This document shows, in pieces, positions 8,823 to 17,226 of a stretch of 64,000 nucleotides of DNA. Origin of the DNA: Amarolinea aalborgensis (GTDB lineage: Bacteria; Chloroflexota; Anaerolineae; SSC4; Amarolineaceae); contig NZ_UETR01000005.1 in NCBI RefSeq assembly GCF_900491745.1, positions 325,282 through 389,281 of the forward strand. The letters are read 5' to 3'. A program made the position numbers and the translations under genes. Numbering within the stretch: position 1 is the first letter of the stretch; each line of letters starts with the position of its first letter. The notes under the pieces are model-generated. The model saw only the letters and a list, made by a program, of their open reading frames with translations. It did no database searches and was not told the DNA's origin.

Positions 8823-10285
8823 GAGCTCCCCTCCATCGGCGGCAACGCGTGGACCAAAGCCCGAAAATGTTCACCGCGGGCGGCAAAATCGCGATAGGCG
8901 TCATAGCTGGTGCCGCCCGGCGACAGGAGTACAACCTCTCCCGGCTGCGCGCACGCGGCCGCCAGGGCCACAGCCTCCGTCAGGCTGTCGGTGTGATGCA
9001 CAACCGGCGGCGCGCCTGGCGCCTCGGGATGCGCCGTCGCAAAATCGGTCAGGGCGCGCTGGATGAGGCCGGCGGCTTCGCCAAACGTAATGAGATGGCG
9101 CACCCGTCCGCGCACGGCCAACGCCAACGATTCCCAGGGCAGATGTTTGTCGCGCCCGCCCGCTAACAAGACAATTGGCTCAGCAAACGAATGCAGCGCG
9201 GCGATCGTGCGTTCTGGCGCGGTAGCAATCGAGTCGTTGTACCAGGCCACGCCCTGACGCATGCGCACCAATTCCAGCCGATGGGCCACGCCGGTGAAGG
9301 TGCTCGCCACGGCCGCCATGGCCTCCACGCTGGCGCCGGCCGACCCGCTCAGGCAAAAGGCCGCCAGCAGATTGGCGATGTTGTGCATGCCGCGCAGGCG
9401 CACGTCTGCCGCGCGGCAGACAACCTGGTCGCTCTGCCCAGGCAGGCGCAGGATCAACTCGCCGCCGCGGAGAAAAGCGCCGGCCCGCGGCTCGGCAACG
9501 AGACTGAATCCCAAAACGTGCACCCCCGCCGCTGGTTGCGCCGCCAGGGCTTCGGCATACCACGCGCCGCAGATGTCGTTGTCCAGGCCCAGCACCAGCA
9601 CATCGCCGGGGCGCTGATGACGCGCCAGGTTGTACTTGGCCGCGGCGTAGGCGGCCATGGAAGGATGGCGATCGAGATGGTTGGGCGTCACGTTGAGAAT
9701 GCCAGCCACACGCGTGCTGACTGGCGCGCCCAGGCACAACGCCGAATCGAAGAGCTCGAGCTGGAAACTAGACAACTCCAGCACGACCCGGTCGTCCGCG
9801 GCGATGGCGTCCAGGCGGTCAATGAGGGGGACGCCGATGTTGCCGCCAACCCAGGTTGTCAGACCGCTGGCTTTGAGCATCTCGCCGGTCAGGGTGGTGG
9901 TGGTGGTCTTGCCGCTCGAGCCGGTGATGCCGACGCTGAAGGCCGGGCACTGCTGCAAGGTCAACAGGGAGTCATTGCTGAGTGGAATGCGGCGCGCACG
10001 CGCGGCCTGTACAATCGGTATGTCGGGCGACACGCCGCCGCTCAGGCACAGCACATCCGCGTCATCCAGCAGCGACAGCGGGTGACTGCCCAGGGCCAGG
10101 GCGACCGGCAGATCGGCGACGGCCGCGAGGGACGCGGCCAGGGCCGGCGCGTCGGCCGCCTGCACATCGCTGATCGTAACCCGCGCGCCCACCGCGCACA
10201 GGAAACGCGCCAGCGCGGCGCCTTGTCGGGCCAGACCCAAAATCACGATGTGCTTGCCTCGAAACCACGACGAATCCATCATCAT
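8819..10285 (-). CDS. murD: UDP-N-acetylmuramoylalanine--D-glutamate ligase MurD
   Basis: 488 aa Mur ligase adding D-Glu to the UDP-MurNAc-L-Ala precursor. It has an N-terminal Rossmann domain (IVILGLARQGAALARFL), the P-loop GSSGKTTTTTLTGEML, LELSSFQLE, NVTPNHLDRH and the C-terminal LLAGGRDKHLPW and LLSPGGTSYDAY. Three ATG codons overlap or follow each other at the start; the first is used here. It follows the unknown gene at 10293 and overlaps ftsW by four bases. Confidence 0.95.
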   Translation of the reverse strand: MMMDSSWFRGKHIVILGLARQGAALARFLCAVGARVTISDVQAADAPALAASLAAVADLPVALALGSHPLSLLDDADVLCLSGGVSPDIPIVQAARARRIPLSNDSLLTLQQCPAFSVGITGSSGKTTTTTLTGEMLKASGLTTWVGGNIGVPLIDRLDAIAADDRVVLELSSFQLELFDSALCLGAPVSTRVAGILNVTPNHLDRHPSMAAYAAAKYNLARHQRPGDVLVLGLDNDICGAWYAEALAAQPAAGVHVLGFSLVAEPRAGAFLRGGELILRLPGQSDQVVCRAADVRLRGMHNIANLLAAFCLSGSAGASVEAMAAVASTFTGVAHRLELVRMRQGVAWYNDSIATAPERTIAALHSFAEPIVLLAGGRDKHLPWESLALAVRGRVRHLITFGEAAGLIQRALTDFATAHPEAPGAPPVVHHTDSLTEAVALAAACAQPGEVVLLSPGGTSYDAYRDFAARGEHFRALVHALPPMEGSS

Positions 10286-10292
10286 CCATCCA

Positions 10293-10745
10293 TCATGCCA
10301 GCAGCGACCACGCGCTGGCCTCCCAGTGACCCTGCGGCGTTACGCGCTGGCTCCAGACCACGTCAACCGAGTCGCCCCAGCGCTGCGCCGCCAGGTGAGC
10401 CAGGCGGCGGCCATCCGCCGGGTTGACGCGCCAGGCGCGATGCTCAACCCAAACCTCCAGCGCTTCTTGCAGCGTGCCATCGGCCAGGCAGGTCAACGGG
10501 CTAAGGGCAATATCAACCGCCAGCAGGTGCAGGCGCAGGTCCGCGCGGCTGCCGGCGTTGGCCGTCAGCGACGCGGTCGCCTGCGCCAGGGATGTCGAAG
10601 CCAGGCGCCAGGCCAGTTCTGGCTGCGCTTGCTCCAAGGCCGCCCGAATGTCATGGCTCACAGGGCGCAGGGCGCAGGCAATGGCCCGGCCAACCGTGTC
10701 GGCCAACGGCTGCGTCGTATTGATGTGCAGCGCGATAGATGCCAT
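10293..10745 (-). CDS. Unknown protein encoded between mraY and murD
   Basis: 150 aa, soluble, no signal peptide or membrane segment. It starts MASIALHINTTQPLADTVG and ends HWEASAWSLLA. It is rich in Ala, Leu and Trp, and appears to have an alpha-helical middle followed by a possible beta-rich C-terminal half. The frame is open upstream into mraY, but the ATG at 10745, 11 bases after the mraY stop, fits the operon. The stop lies eight bases before murD. I do not recognise the family. The close spacing says it is co-expressed with precursor synthesis genes. Confidence 0.6.
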   Translation of the reverse strand: MASIALHINTTQPLADTVGRAIACALRPVSHDIRAALEQAQPELAWRLASTSLAQATASLTANAGSRADLRLHLLAVDIALSPLTCLADGTLQEALEVWVEHRAWRVNPADGRRLAHLAAQRWGDSVDVVWSQRVTPQGHWEASAWSLLA

Positions 10746-10755
10746 GATTACCTGA

Positions 10756-11757
10756 TTAAAGCAGCGCGAGGGCAATGCCCAACATGCCGCACAAAATGCC
10801 GACCAACCAAAAACGTTGGGTGACTTGTGTTTCAGACCAACCGACCAATTCAAAATGATGGTGCAGCGGCGCCATTTTGAACAGGCGCCGCGGCTGCCCA
10901 TACAGGCGCCGCGAGAGTTTGTACCAGAGCACCTGCAGTGTGACCGAGACTGTCTCCGCGGTGTAGACGCCAGCCACGATGGGCAATAGAAGCCATTGAC
11001 CGGTCATCAAGGCCACCGCGGCGAGCGTGGCCCCCAACGCCAGGGAGCCAGTGTCGCCCATGAACAGTTCAGCCGGGTGCGCGTTGAACCACAAGAAGGC
11101 CATGATGGCGCCCACCAGCGTGAAGCAGAAGGCCACCAGCCACACCTGCTGCTGCAAGAAAGCGATGATGCCATAGCAGGTGAAGGCAATCGCGGCCAGG
11201 CTGCCCGCCAATCCATCGAGGCCGTCAGTCAGGTTGACGGCGTTGGAAAAGGCCACCACAATGAAAGCCGCCACCGGGATATACCACAGGCCAATGTCAA
11301 TTTTGTCGCGCAGTCCTGGTAGGGCCAGGCTGCGCAGATCCAGCACAAAGTGCAAGAAGAGCACGACCAGCGTCGCCAGAATGACCTGCGCCAGCGCTTT
11401 CCACCGGCCCAGGATGCCTTCGCCTTTGGCGCGGCGTCCTCGCACCCCTTCCAAGTCGTCAATCGCGCCCAAGGCGCCGAACAAGAGCATCACGGTCATC
11501 GGCACGAGGACCGAACGGCCGATGATGTTCCAACCCAGCAGATTGGCGACGTTCAGGGCGCTGGTAATGACGATGACCGGAATCAAGATCATCAGGCCGC
11601 CCATCGTGGGAGTGCCTGTTTTGACTTGATGGGAGGTCGGCCCTTCGATGCGAATCTGCTTGCCGATCCGATTCCGAATCAGCAAGCTAATGAGCGGCCG
11701 CCCCCAGATGACGGCCAAAAAAAAGGCGATGGCGCCCAGCGTTAAGGAATAGGCCAT
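10756..11757 (-). CDS. mraY: Phospho-N-acetylmuramoyl-pentapeptide transferase MraY
   Basis: 333 aa membrane enzyme with about ten helices that transfers phospho-MurNAc-pentapeptide to undecaprenyl phosphate, giving lipid I. Signature motifs: GTPTMGGLMIL, GAIDDLEG, NLTDGLDGLAG, NAHPAELFMGDTGSLALG and the histidine cluster APLHHHFE. The ATG lies three bases after the murF stop. Normal length. Confidence 0.96.
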   Translation of the reverse strand: MAYSLTLGAIAFFLAVIWGRPLISLLIRNRIGKQIRIEGPTSHQVKTGTPTMGGLMILIPVIVITSALNVANLLGWNIIGRSVLVPMTVMLLFGALGAIDDLEGVRGRRAKGEGILGRWKALAQVILATLVVLFLHFVLDLRSLALPGLRDKIDIGLWYIPVAAFIVVAFSNAVNLTDGLDGLAGSLAAIAFTCYGIIAFLQQQVWLVAFCFTLVGAIMAFLWFNAHPAELFMGDTGSLALGATLAAVALMTGQWLLLPIVAGVYTAETVSVTLQVLWYKLSRRLYGQPRRLFKMAPLHHHFELVGWSETQVTQRFWLVGILCGMLGIALALL

Positions 11758-11760
11758 GGG

Positions 11761-13251
11761 CTATGCGGCCTCATCATCCAGCCGGCTAAGGGAGGCCACA
11801 ATCTCCTCCAAGTGCAAGGCGCGTGAGCCTTTCACCAGAACCAAGTCCCCGCGCTGCACCATGCCGCGCAAAACGGTCACGGCCCCGGCATTGTCATCCA
11901 CCTGCGCGACGCTGCCTGGCGTCATACCGGCGTTCAGCGCCTCATCGGCAATCAAACGCGCCAGCGGGCCGACCGTCACCAGCTTCGCCACCACATCGGC
12001 AGCGCGCTGGCCCACCTTGCGGTGCCCAAGCTCGGTGTGATCGCCCAATTCGAGCATGTCGCCCAGGACAGCAATGCGGCGCGCGTCGGAAGCCACCGGG
12101 AGATCGGCCAGCAAATTGAGCGCAGCCAGGGTTGCAGCCGGGCTGGCGCTGTAGGTGTCATCAATGATCGTGATGCCGCGCAGGCCAGGCGCCACCACCA
12201 GGCGCAGCTGACCCTGCACGTCTTGCAAGCCCTCGACGATCTCTTGCCAGTTCAAACCTTCGATCAGGCCAACCGCCGCGGCCCGCAGCGCTGTGTGCAC
12301 GCTGTGGCGCCCCAACATCGGCGCTTTGATATGCAAATGCTCGCCCGCATAGTGAAGGACAAAGCGGATGCCATCCTGCCCTTCGCTGACCACCTCATCC
12401 GCCCAGAGGTCAGCGCGGCTGTCGAGGCCATAGGTGAAAACACGCGCCGCGCTGCGTGCGGCCATCTCCATCACGAGCGGATCATCGCGGTTGAGAATAG
12501 CCACCCCGGCGGCCGGCAAGGCCTCAACCAACTCAGCCTTGGCCTGGGCAATGCGCTCGATACTGCCCGCGCGCTCCAGGTGCACGGGGCCGACGTTGGT
12601 GATTACGCCAATGTTGGGCCGCGCCAGGCGTGCGAGCAGTGCAATGTCGCCTGGGTAGTACATGCCCATTTCAAGCACCGCACGCTGCACGCTTGTGGTC
12701 AAGCGCAGCAGGGTCAACGGCACGCCAATCTCATTGTTCTGATTTCCCATGCTCTTCAGCGTCGAAAAACGCTGCGCCAGCACGGAGGCCACCGATTCTT
12801 TGGTGCTCGTTTTGCCCACACTGCCGGTGATGCCAACCACCCGCAGACCGCTCACCGCGCCGCAGTCGGCGCGCCAGGCCGCGGCCCAGGCTTGCAGCGC
12901 GCGCAGTGAGTTTTCCACGCGCAAGATGAGCGGCTTGCCGGTCGGCGGCCAGTTCGGAGGTGAAGCTGAGTGTTGGAGCGTGAATGCTCGGGTATCCACG
13001 AGCCAACACTCAGCATCTGGAACCACGTCCTGCTCCACGATGGCCGCCACGGCCCCTCGGCGCAAGGCGTCGGTCACAAAGGAATGGCCGTCGGTGCGTT
13101 CCCCAGGTAGGGCCACGAACACCGCGCCCGGTTCAACCTGCCGCGAATCAACCACCACGGTTGAGATCGGCAACCGGAGATCAGAGATCGCCGCGGTTGA
13201 CGGTTGGTGAGTCAATACAGCAACCAAATGTGACAAGGTCAATGGCAACAT
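11761..13251 (-). CDS. murF: UDP-MurNAc-tripeptide--D-Ala-D-Ala ligase MurF
   Basis: 496 aa Mur ligase that completes the pentapeptide precursor. Motifs: VVVDSRQVEPGAVFVAL, P-loop GSVGKTSTKESVA, NQNNEIGVPLTLL, NVGPVHLER and DDTYSASPAATLAAL. I use the ATG at 13251 (protein MLPLTLSHLV); an in-frame GTG at 13266 would add five residues. Two short segments look foreign to the family and coincide with repeats in the DNA: residues about 80-110, encoded by a long hairpin at 12965-13014, and a stretch around 13166-13190. murE, the usual upstream neighbour, is absent. Confidence 0.94.
   Translation of the reverse strand: MLPLTLSHLVAVLTHQPSTAAISDLRLPISTVVVDSRQVEPGAVFVALPGERTDGHSFVTDALRRGAVAAIVEQDVVPDAECWLVDTRAFTLQHSASPPNWPPTGKPLILRVENSLRALQAWAAAWRADCGAVSGLRVVGITGSVGKTSTKESVASVLAQRFSTLKSMGNQNNEIGVPLTLLRLTTSVQRAVLEMGMYYPGDIALLARLARPNIGVITNVGPVHLERAGSIERIAQAKAELVEALPAAGVAILNRDDPLVMEMAARSAARVFTYGLDSRADLWADEVVSEGQDGIRFVLHYAGEHLHIKAPMLGRHSVHTALRAAAVGLIEGLNWQEIVEGLQDVQGQLRLVVAPGLRGITIIDDTYSASPAATLAALNLLADLPVASDARRIAVLGDMLELGDHTELGHRKVGQRAADVVAKLVTVGPLARLIADEALNAGMTPGSVAQVDDNAGAVTVLRGMVQRGDLVLVKGSRALHLEEIVASLSRLDDEAA
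12965..13014. repeat. Perfect 12-bp inverted repeat inside murF
   Basis: The arms 12965-12976 (GCTGAGTGTTGG) and 13003-13014 are perfect reverse complements. A further five-base pair (12986-12990 with 12999-13003) lies in the loop and overlaps the outer stem by one base. It encodes a murF segment (AECWLVDTRAFTLQHSA) that has no counterpart I recognise in MurF, so it may be a palindromic element inserted in frame. Confidence 0.7.
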
Positions 13252-13297
13252 CGGTTTATCCGTCACTGGATTGCATCATCGGTTTATTCATCACTGG
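13249..13297. repeat. Short direct duplication at the ftsI/murF junction
   Basis: Two 21-base copies, 13249-13269 and 13277-13297, differ at two positions and are offset by 28 bases. The upstream copy (13277-13297) carries the ftsI stop codon; the other covers the two candidate starts of murF. It looks like a local duplication of the region where murE would normally be. Confidence 0.7.
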
Positions 13298-14996
13298 GGG
13301 GAATGTTCATCAAGGCAAAGAGTCGTCGCGCCAGGCGCTGGAAGGTCGGCGCACTGGTATGCCCCGCCCACACCGATAAGCGCGTCTTGTCCAGCTTGAC
13401 CAGCACCGCAAAGCGCGGGTCGGAGGCCGGCGCATAACCGACGTAGGTCGAAATGGTCAAATCCGAATCGTACGCGGTGCGGCCTGGAATCTCAGCCGTG
13501 CCGGTTTTGCCCGCAATGCGATAGCCAGGCACCGCAGCTTGGTTGGTGCCGCCCTTTTCCACCACGCTCACCAGTACGTCCGTCATCAAACGCGCGGTCT
13601 GCGGCGAAATCGCGATGCGCGCGGGCGACGGTTCAATCTCGTACCAGCGCCCATGATCTACGATGGCCTTGACGACATGGGGCCGCATCATCACGCCGTT
13701 GTTGGCCACAGCCGACACGGCGCAGATCATCTGCATGGGCGTGACGCTGATGCCTTGACCAAAGGCATTGGTCGCCAGGTCGGACGGGCTCCATTCCGTA
13801 CTGGATTTGGGCTTTTTGACAATGCCGCGCACCTCACCGGCCAGGTCAACGCCGGTGACATTGCCGAAGCCAAAACGCTCGACGTAGGAATAGAACGTGT
13901 CGGCGCCCATCGCCAGGGCCACCTGCGCCGAACCGATGTTCAAGGAATTCTGCAAAATCGTCGGAATGGCGACCTTGCCGTGCGCCTGGCGGTCCGAGTT
14001 GCGAATCTGCCGTTCGCCCACCTCCAGAACGCCGACATCTTCGAACTTCTGATCGAGCGTCACTTTGCCCGAATCAAGGCCAGAGGCCATGGTGACAATC
14101 TTGAAGACCGAACCTGGTTCATAGAGCAGTCCGAGCGCCGGGTCGGCAAATGGGTCATGCTGATCAGGCGCGGCCTGCACTTCATAGAACGTGTTCGGCG
14201 AGTAGCCGGGCGCGGAAGCCATGCCCAATATCTCGCCGGTCTTCGGGTCCATGACGATAATCGTGCCGCCGGTCGCGCCATAATAGTCTACAGCGAACTT
14301 CAGCTCATCTTCGACTGCGGCCTGGATGCGGCGATCAATCGTCAAGACCAAATCACGACCAACAGCCGACGGAATATCCAGGCTAAAGTCCGGGGACAAG
14401 GGACGCACGTGATTCTCCAGGTTCGTGACGGCCATGTCGCCATTCTCGCGCAGAAAAGCGTCGTATTTGGCCTCCACCCCATAGCGACCAATCTGGTCGG
14501 CTGTGGCAAAACCGAGCACAAAGGCGCCGTTCGTATCTTCTGGATAGAAGCGCCGCGGCAAGCGTTCCACGCGCAGCGAGCCGGTTTTCCAGCGCTCGAT
14601 CTCGGCGGCGGCGGCCTGGCTGGCGTAGAATTTGAGCACGGTCACGCCGCCGCGATGGTTGCGCAGGCGTTTTTCCAACTCAACGGGCGGCATCTGCAGC
14701 CACGGCGCGAGGCGCTGCGTCAACGAAATAATCGCGGTTTCAGTGATCGCACCGACGGCTGAAATCTGATACCGCACCGCATCCGTCGCCAACAGATTGC
14801 CCGCGCGATCCACAATACTGCCGCGATGCGGGGGCAAGGAGTTGCCATACTGGTTTTGACCTTGAGCCGCAGGCGCGGCCGCAGCCTTGAGCACCTGCAG
14901 GCGCACCAGCTGTAGGCCGATCGCAACGAGGACAATTACAATGGCGGCAAATACGGCCCGTACGCGTGGCAAAGAACGCTGTGTGAGAGACTCCAT
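13284..14996 (-). CDS. ftsI: FtsI-like class B penicillin-binding protein (transpeptidase)
   Basis: 570 aa bitopic enzyme that cross-links septal peptidoglycan. An N-terminal membrane helix (VFAAIVIVLVAIGLQLVRL) is followed by a pedestal/dimerisation domain and the transpeptidase domain. The three active-site motifs are SVFK near residue 296, SLN near 350 and KTGTA near 497. No PASTA domains follow. It pairs functionally with the SEDS protein FtsW encoded downstream and lies directly after ftsL. Confidence 0.93.
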   Translation of the reverse strand: MESLTQRSLPRVRAVFAAIVIVLVAIGLQLVRLQVLKAAAAPAAQGQNQYGNSLPPHRGSIVDRAGNLLATDAVRYQISAVGAITETAIISLTQRLAPWLQMPPVELEKRLRNHRGGVTVLKFYASQAAAAEIERWKTGSLRVERLPRRFYPEDTNGAFVLGFATADQIGRYGVEAKYDAFLRENGDMAVTNLENHVRPLSPDFSLDIPSAVGRDLVLTIDRRIQAAVEDELKFAVDYYGATGGTIIVMDPKTGEILGMASAPGYSPNTFYEVQAAPDQHDPFADPALGLLYEPGSVFKIVTMASGLDSGKVTLDQKFEDVGVLEVGERQIRNSDRQAHGKVAIPTILQNSLNIGSAQVALAMGADTFYSYVERFGFGNVTGVDLAGEVRGIVKKPKSSTEWSPSDLATNAFGQGISVTPMQMICAVSAVANNGVMMRPHVVKAIVDHGRWYEIEPSPARIAISPQTARLMTDVLVSVVEKGGTNQAAVPGYRIAGKTGTAEIPGRTAYDSDLTISTYVGYAPASDPRFAVLVKLDKTRLSVWAGHTSAPTFQRLARRLFALMNIPPSDE

Positions 14997-15008
14997 GCGC
15001 GATAGCCC

Positions 15009-15389
15009 CTAGCGATGAACAAGGCTTCCAGGTGCGCCGGCGGCAACGGGCAGCTCGGGCACCGTCACGTACACGCGGCGATCGGCCGCGATAAAACCAG
15101 CCGCTTTCGCGCGTGCTTCCAGCGCACTCATGCTCGTGTACTGGCTGATCTGGACACGCAGTTCAGCATTGGCGATACGCATTTCCTGGTAGCGCGCCTG
15201 GGCCACAAAAATCTCATGCTGCGCTGCGGCCATCTCGCCGTTGGGCAAGAGCAGGGCAAAAAAAGCCAGGCACACGACAAACAGCACCGCCAGGTAAAGT
15301 CCTGTCTGCTCACCCGCTGTCATACTGCGACGGCGGCGATTGAAGATGGTTAGCGGCCGCCACAACGTTCTCGGTATCGGAAATAGCAT
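15009..15389 (-). CDS. ftsL: FtsL/DivIC-like septum protein
   Basis: 126 aa. A basic N-terminal tail (RRRRS) precedes one membrane segment (LYLAVLFVVCLAFFALLL). A heptad-rich coiled coil from about residue 50 to 90 (AAAQHEIFVAQARYQEMR) follows, then a short tail. This is the layout of FtsL, which binds FtsQ and DivIC/FtsB. The start is fixed by GGAGGTGA five bases before the ATG at 15389. Identity comes mainly from topology and its place between rsmH and ftsI; sequence is poorly conserved in this family. Confidence 0.8.
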   Translation of the reverse strand: MLFPIPRTLWRPLTIFNRRRRSMTAGEQTGLYLAVLFVVCLAFFALLLPNGEMAAAQHEIFVAQARYQEMRIANAELRVQISQYTSMSALEARAKAAGFIAADRRVYVTVPELPVAAGAPGSLVHR

Positions 15390-15432
15390 AGGGGTCACCT
15401 CCAGCGCGCCCTGATAGTCGTAGGCTAGGTTT

Positions 15433-16380
15433 TCAGGCGATTTTCTCGGCAGCCCGCAGTCGTGCGCTGCGACTGCGGGAGTTGCGACGGATCTCGGCCT
15501 CGCCAGCCATGATAGGCTTCTTCGTGATGAGGCGCAGGCGAGCATGATGTCCGCACACACAGACTGGCAGACGGGGGGGACAAATGCAATCGCTGGCTTC
15601 GCGCTGCATGAACTGCTTGACTGCGCGATCCTCCAGGGAATGAAAACTGATGACAGCCAGGCGCCCGCCGAGCTGCAGCAAGTCCAGCGCCTGGGGCAGC
15701 ACCCTTTCCAGCGCGCCTAGTTCATCGTTCACCGCAATCCGCAGCGCCTGGAAGGTGCGCGTGGCTGGGTGAATGTGTTCATGGCGCCCTCCCACGGCCC
15801 GGGCGATCACCTCGGCCGCGGCGCGGGCTTCGACCACGGGGCGGGCGGCCACCAGGGCACGCGCAATGCGCCGCGAGAGGCGCTCTTCGCCGTAGCGAAA
15901 AATCAAATCAGCCAGTTCAGTCTCTTCCAGCGTGTTCACCAAGTCAGCGGCTGAGCGCCCCACAGCCGGGTTGAAACGCATGTCCAGGCGGTCGTCGCCC
16001 AAGAAGCTAAAGCCGCGGCCGTCAGCAGACAACTGATACGATGACAGGCCGAGATCGAGCACAATGGCCGCGGGGGTCATGCGGTAGGCGCCGGCGACGA
16101 TGCGCATCTGATCGAAATTGGCCTGCGCCAGCACCACGCGCTCGCCGAACGGCGCCAGGCGGATGCGCGCGCGCGCCACGGCAGCCGGGTCCGCATCCAA
16201 CCCCAGGAGGCGGCCAGTGGGAGCGGTGGCCTGCAAGATCGCCTCGGCGTGCCCCGCGCCGCCCAACGTCCCATCAATCACATCGGCGCCGGACTGCAGG
16301 GCCAAGGCTTCGAGGGTTTCCGCCAGTAGCACAGGCACGTGACCTTCAGCCACAGCGGTCACCGTGGTTTGCGCAGCCAT
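15433..16380 (-). CDS. rsmH: 16S rRNA (cytosine-1402-N4)-methyltransferase RsmH
   Basis: 315 aa SAM-dependent methyltransferase. It begins HVPVLLAETLEAL, followed by the SAM-binding DGTLGGAGHAEAIL, VLDLGLSSYQLSADGRGFSF, LDMRFNP and the C-terminal LAVISFHSLEDRAVKQFM. It methylates C1402 in the decoding centre. The ATG at 16380 lies two bases after the mraZ stop; an upstream in-frame extension would run into mraZ and is not needed. Confidence 0.96.
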   Translation of the reverse strand: MAAQTTVTAVAEGHVPVLLAETLEALALQSGADVIDGTLGGAGHAEAILQATAPTGRLLGLDADPAAVARARIRLAPFGERVVLAQANFDQMRIVAGAYRMTPAAIVLDLGLSSYQLSADGRGFSFLGDDRLDMRFNPAVGRSAADLVNTLEETELADLIFRYGEERLSRRIARALVAARPVVEARAAAEVIARAVGGRHEHIHPATRTFQALRIAVNDELGALERVLPQALDLLQLGGRLAVISFHSLEDRAVKQFMQREASDCICPPRLPVCVCGHHARLRLITKKPIMAGEAEIRRNSRSRSARLRAAEKIA

Positions 16381-16382
16381 AC

Positions 16383-16814
16383 CTAGACGCTCAACGCCCG
16401 GAACAGAGACGTCATCTCGTTGTCCTGCATCAGGTGTGCGCGTCGCGTCTGCCAGAACTCCGGCGTCCATAGTTCCAGGTGGGTGCCAACGCCGGCCACG
16501 ATGACGTTGCTGGTGATACTGGCAAATTCGCGCAGCTCCGGTGGGAGAATGAACCGGCCTTGCGCGTCCAACTCCAGATCGGCGGCTTCCGCATATAGCC
16601 AGCGGCGTAGTTCACCCACGGCCAAATCGGTCAGCATTGGCTTATCATCCAGGCGGTGCGCCAGGCTGAGCCATTCGTTCATCGGCAGTACGATCAGATA
16701 ATCGCCCATGCCGCGCGTCACCACTCCACCTGGAGCCAGCGCAGCCCGGTATTTGGACGGAATCGTCAAGCGCCCCTTGCTGTCGAGTACGTGCTCAGCG
16801 CGACCGATGAACAT
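16383..16814 (-). CDS. mraZ: Transcriptional regulator MraZ
   Basis: 143 aa with two SpoVT-AbrB-like halves: MFIGRAEHVLDSKGRLTIPSKYR and LELDAQGRFILPPELREF. These carry the duplicated D-x-K/Q-G-R motif. In known cases MraZ forms a ring that binds TGGGN repeats and controls its own dcw operon. It is the first gene of the operon here and has such repeats in its leader (16867-16881). Confidence 0.96.
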   Translation of the reverse strand: MFIGRAEHVLDSKGRLTIPSKYRAALAPGGVVTRGMGDYLIVLPMNEWLSLAHRLDDKPMLTDLAVGELRRWLYAEAADLELDAQGRFILPPELREFASITSNVIVAGVGTHLELWTPEFWQTRRAHLMQDNEMTSLFRALSV

Positions 16815-16866
16815 TTGTTCTAATTCCCCACTCAGGCCAAAAAACGAACTAATTTCAGGATTTTTG

Positions 16867-16916
16867 CCCCACTTTTACCCACAAGTCAATTATACAGGGT
16901 ATTTTGATTTTGTCTA
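16867..16916 (-). promoter_or_regulatory. dcw operon promoter with MraZ-type TGGGN repeats
   Basis: On the minus strand TAGACA (16911-16916), a 16-base spacer and TATAAT (16889-16894) form a near-consensus promoter. Just downstream, across the expected transcription start, TGGGT (16877-16881) and TGGGG (16867-16871) lie exactly 10 bases apart, matching the TGGGN-N5-TGGGN MraZ operator described in E. coli. A third TGGGG at 16826-16830 overlaps the mraZ ribosome site. Autoregulation is inferred. Confidence 0.75.
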
Positions 16917-17000
16917 GTCCTTGACAGGGCGAGTTTGGGATGACTTTTGAACTTGCTGACATTTTCTTCAGGTTGGATAGAGCACACGTGGAGAGGAAAC

Positions 17001-17035
17001 AAAAAAACGCCCTCACGATTTAGCGTGAGGGCGTT
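17001..17035 (-). terminator. Intrinsic terminator of tRNA-Glu
   Basis: A perfect 12-bp stem (17006-17017 with 17024-17035), six-base loop, and a run of T on the minus strand (17001-17007). It starts one base after the tRNA-Glu 3' CCA. Confidence 0.9.
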
Positions 17036-17036
17036 C

Positions 17037-17112
<76 letters not shown>

Positions 17113-17124
17113 GTGGACAGGCAC

Positions 17125-17152
17125 ATTATAATGAGGATGTAGAAGCTGTCAA
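17125..17152 (-). promoter_or_regulatory. Promoter of tRNA-Glu
   Basis: Perfect TTGACA (17147-17152), 16-base spacer and perfect TATAAT (17125-17130) on the minus strand, 12 bases before the tRNA 5' end. Confidence 0.85.
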
Positions 17153-17169
17153 GTTAAGGGATGGTTGGC

Positions 17170-17198
17170 TTGACTACCCATCCGAATGAAGGTATCAT
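17170..17198 (+). promoter_or_regulatory. Promoter of the resB-like gene
   Basis: TTGACT (17170-17175), 17-base spacer, TATCAT (17193-17198), about 28 bases before the GTG start at 17227. Divergent from the tRNA-Glu promoter. Confidence 0.6.
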
Positions 17199-17226
17199 GC
17201 GCTCATGATTCGTTGCGGGAGTTGTT

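Noticed and set aside
13539..14762. 407-codon open frame opposite ftsI
   Set aside because: The minus strand carries all three transpeptidase motifs here; the antisense translation has no family features.
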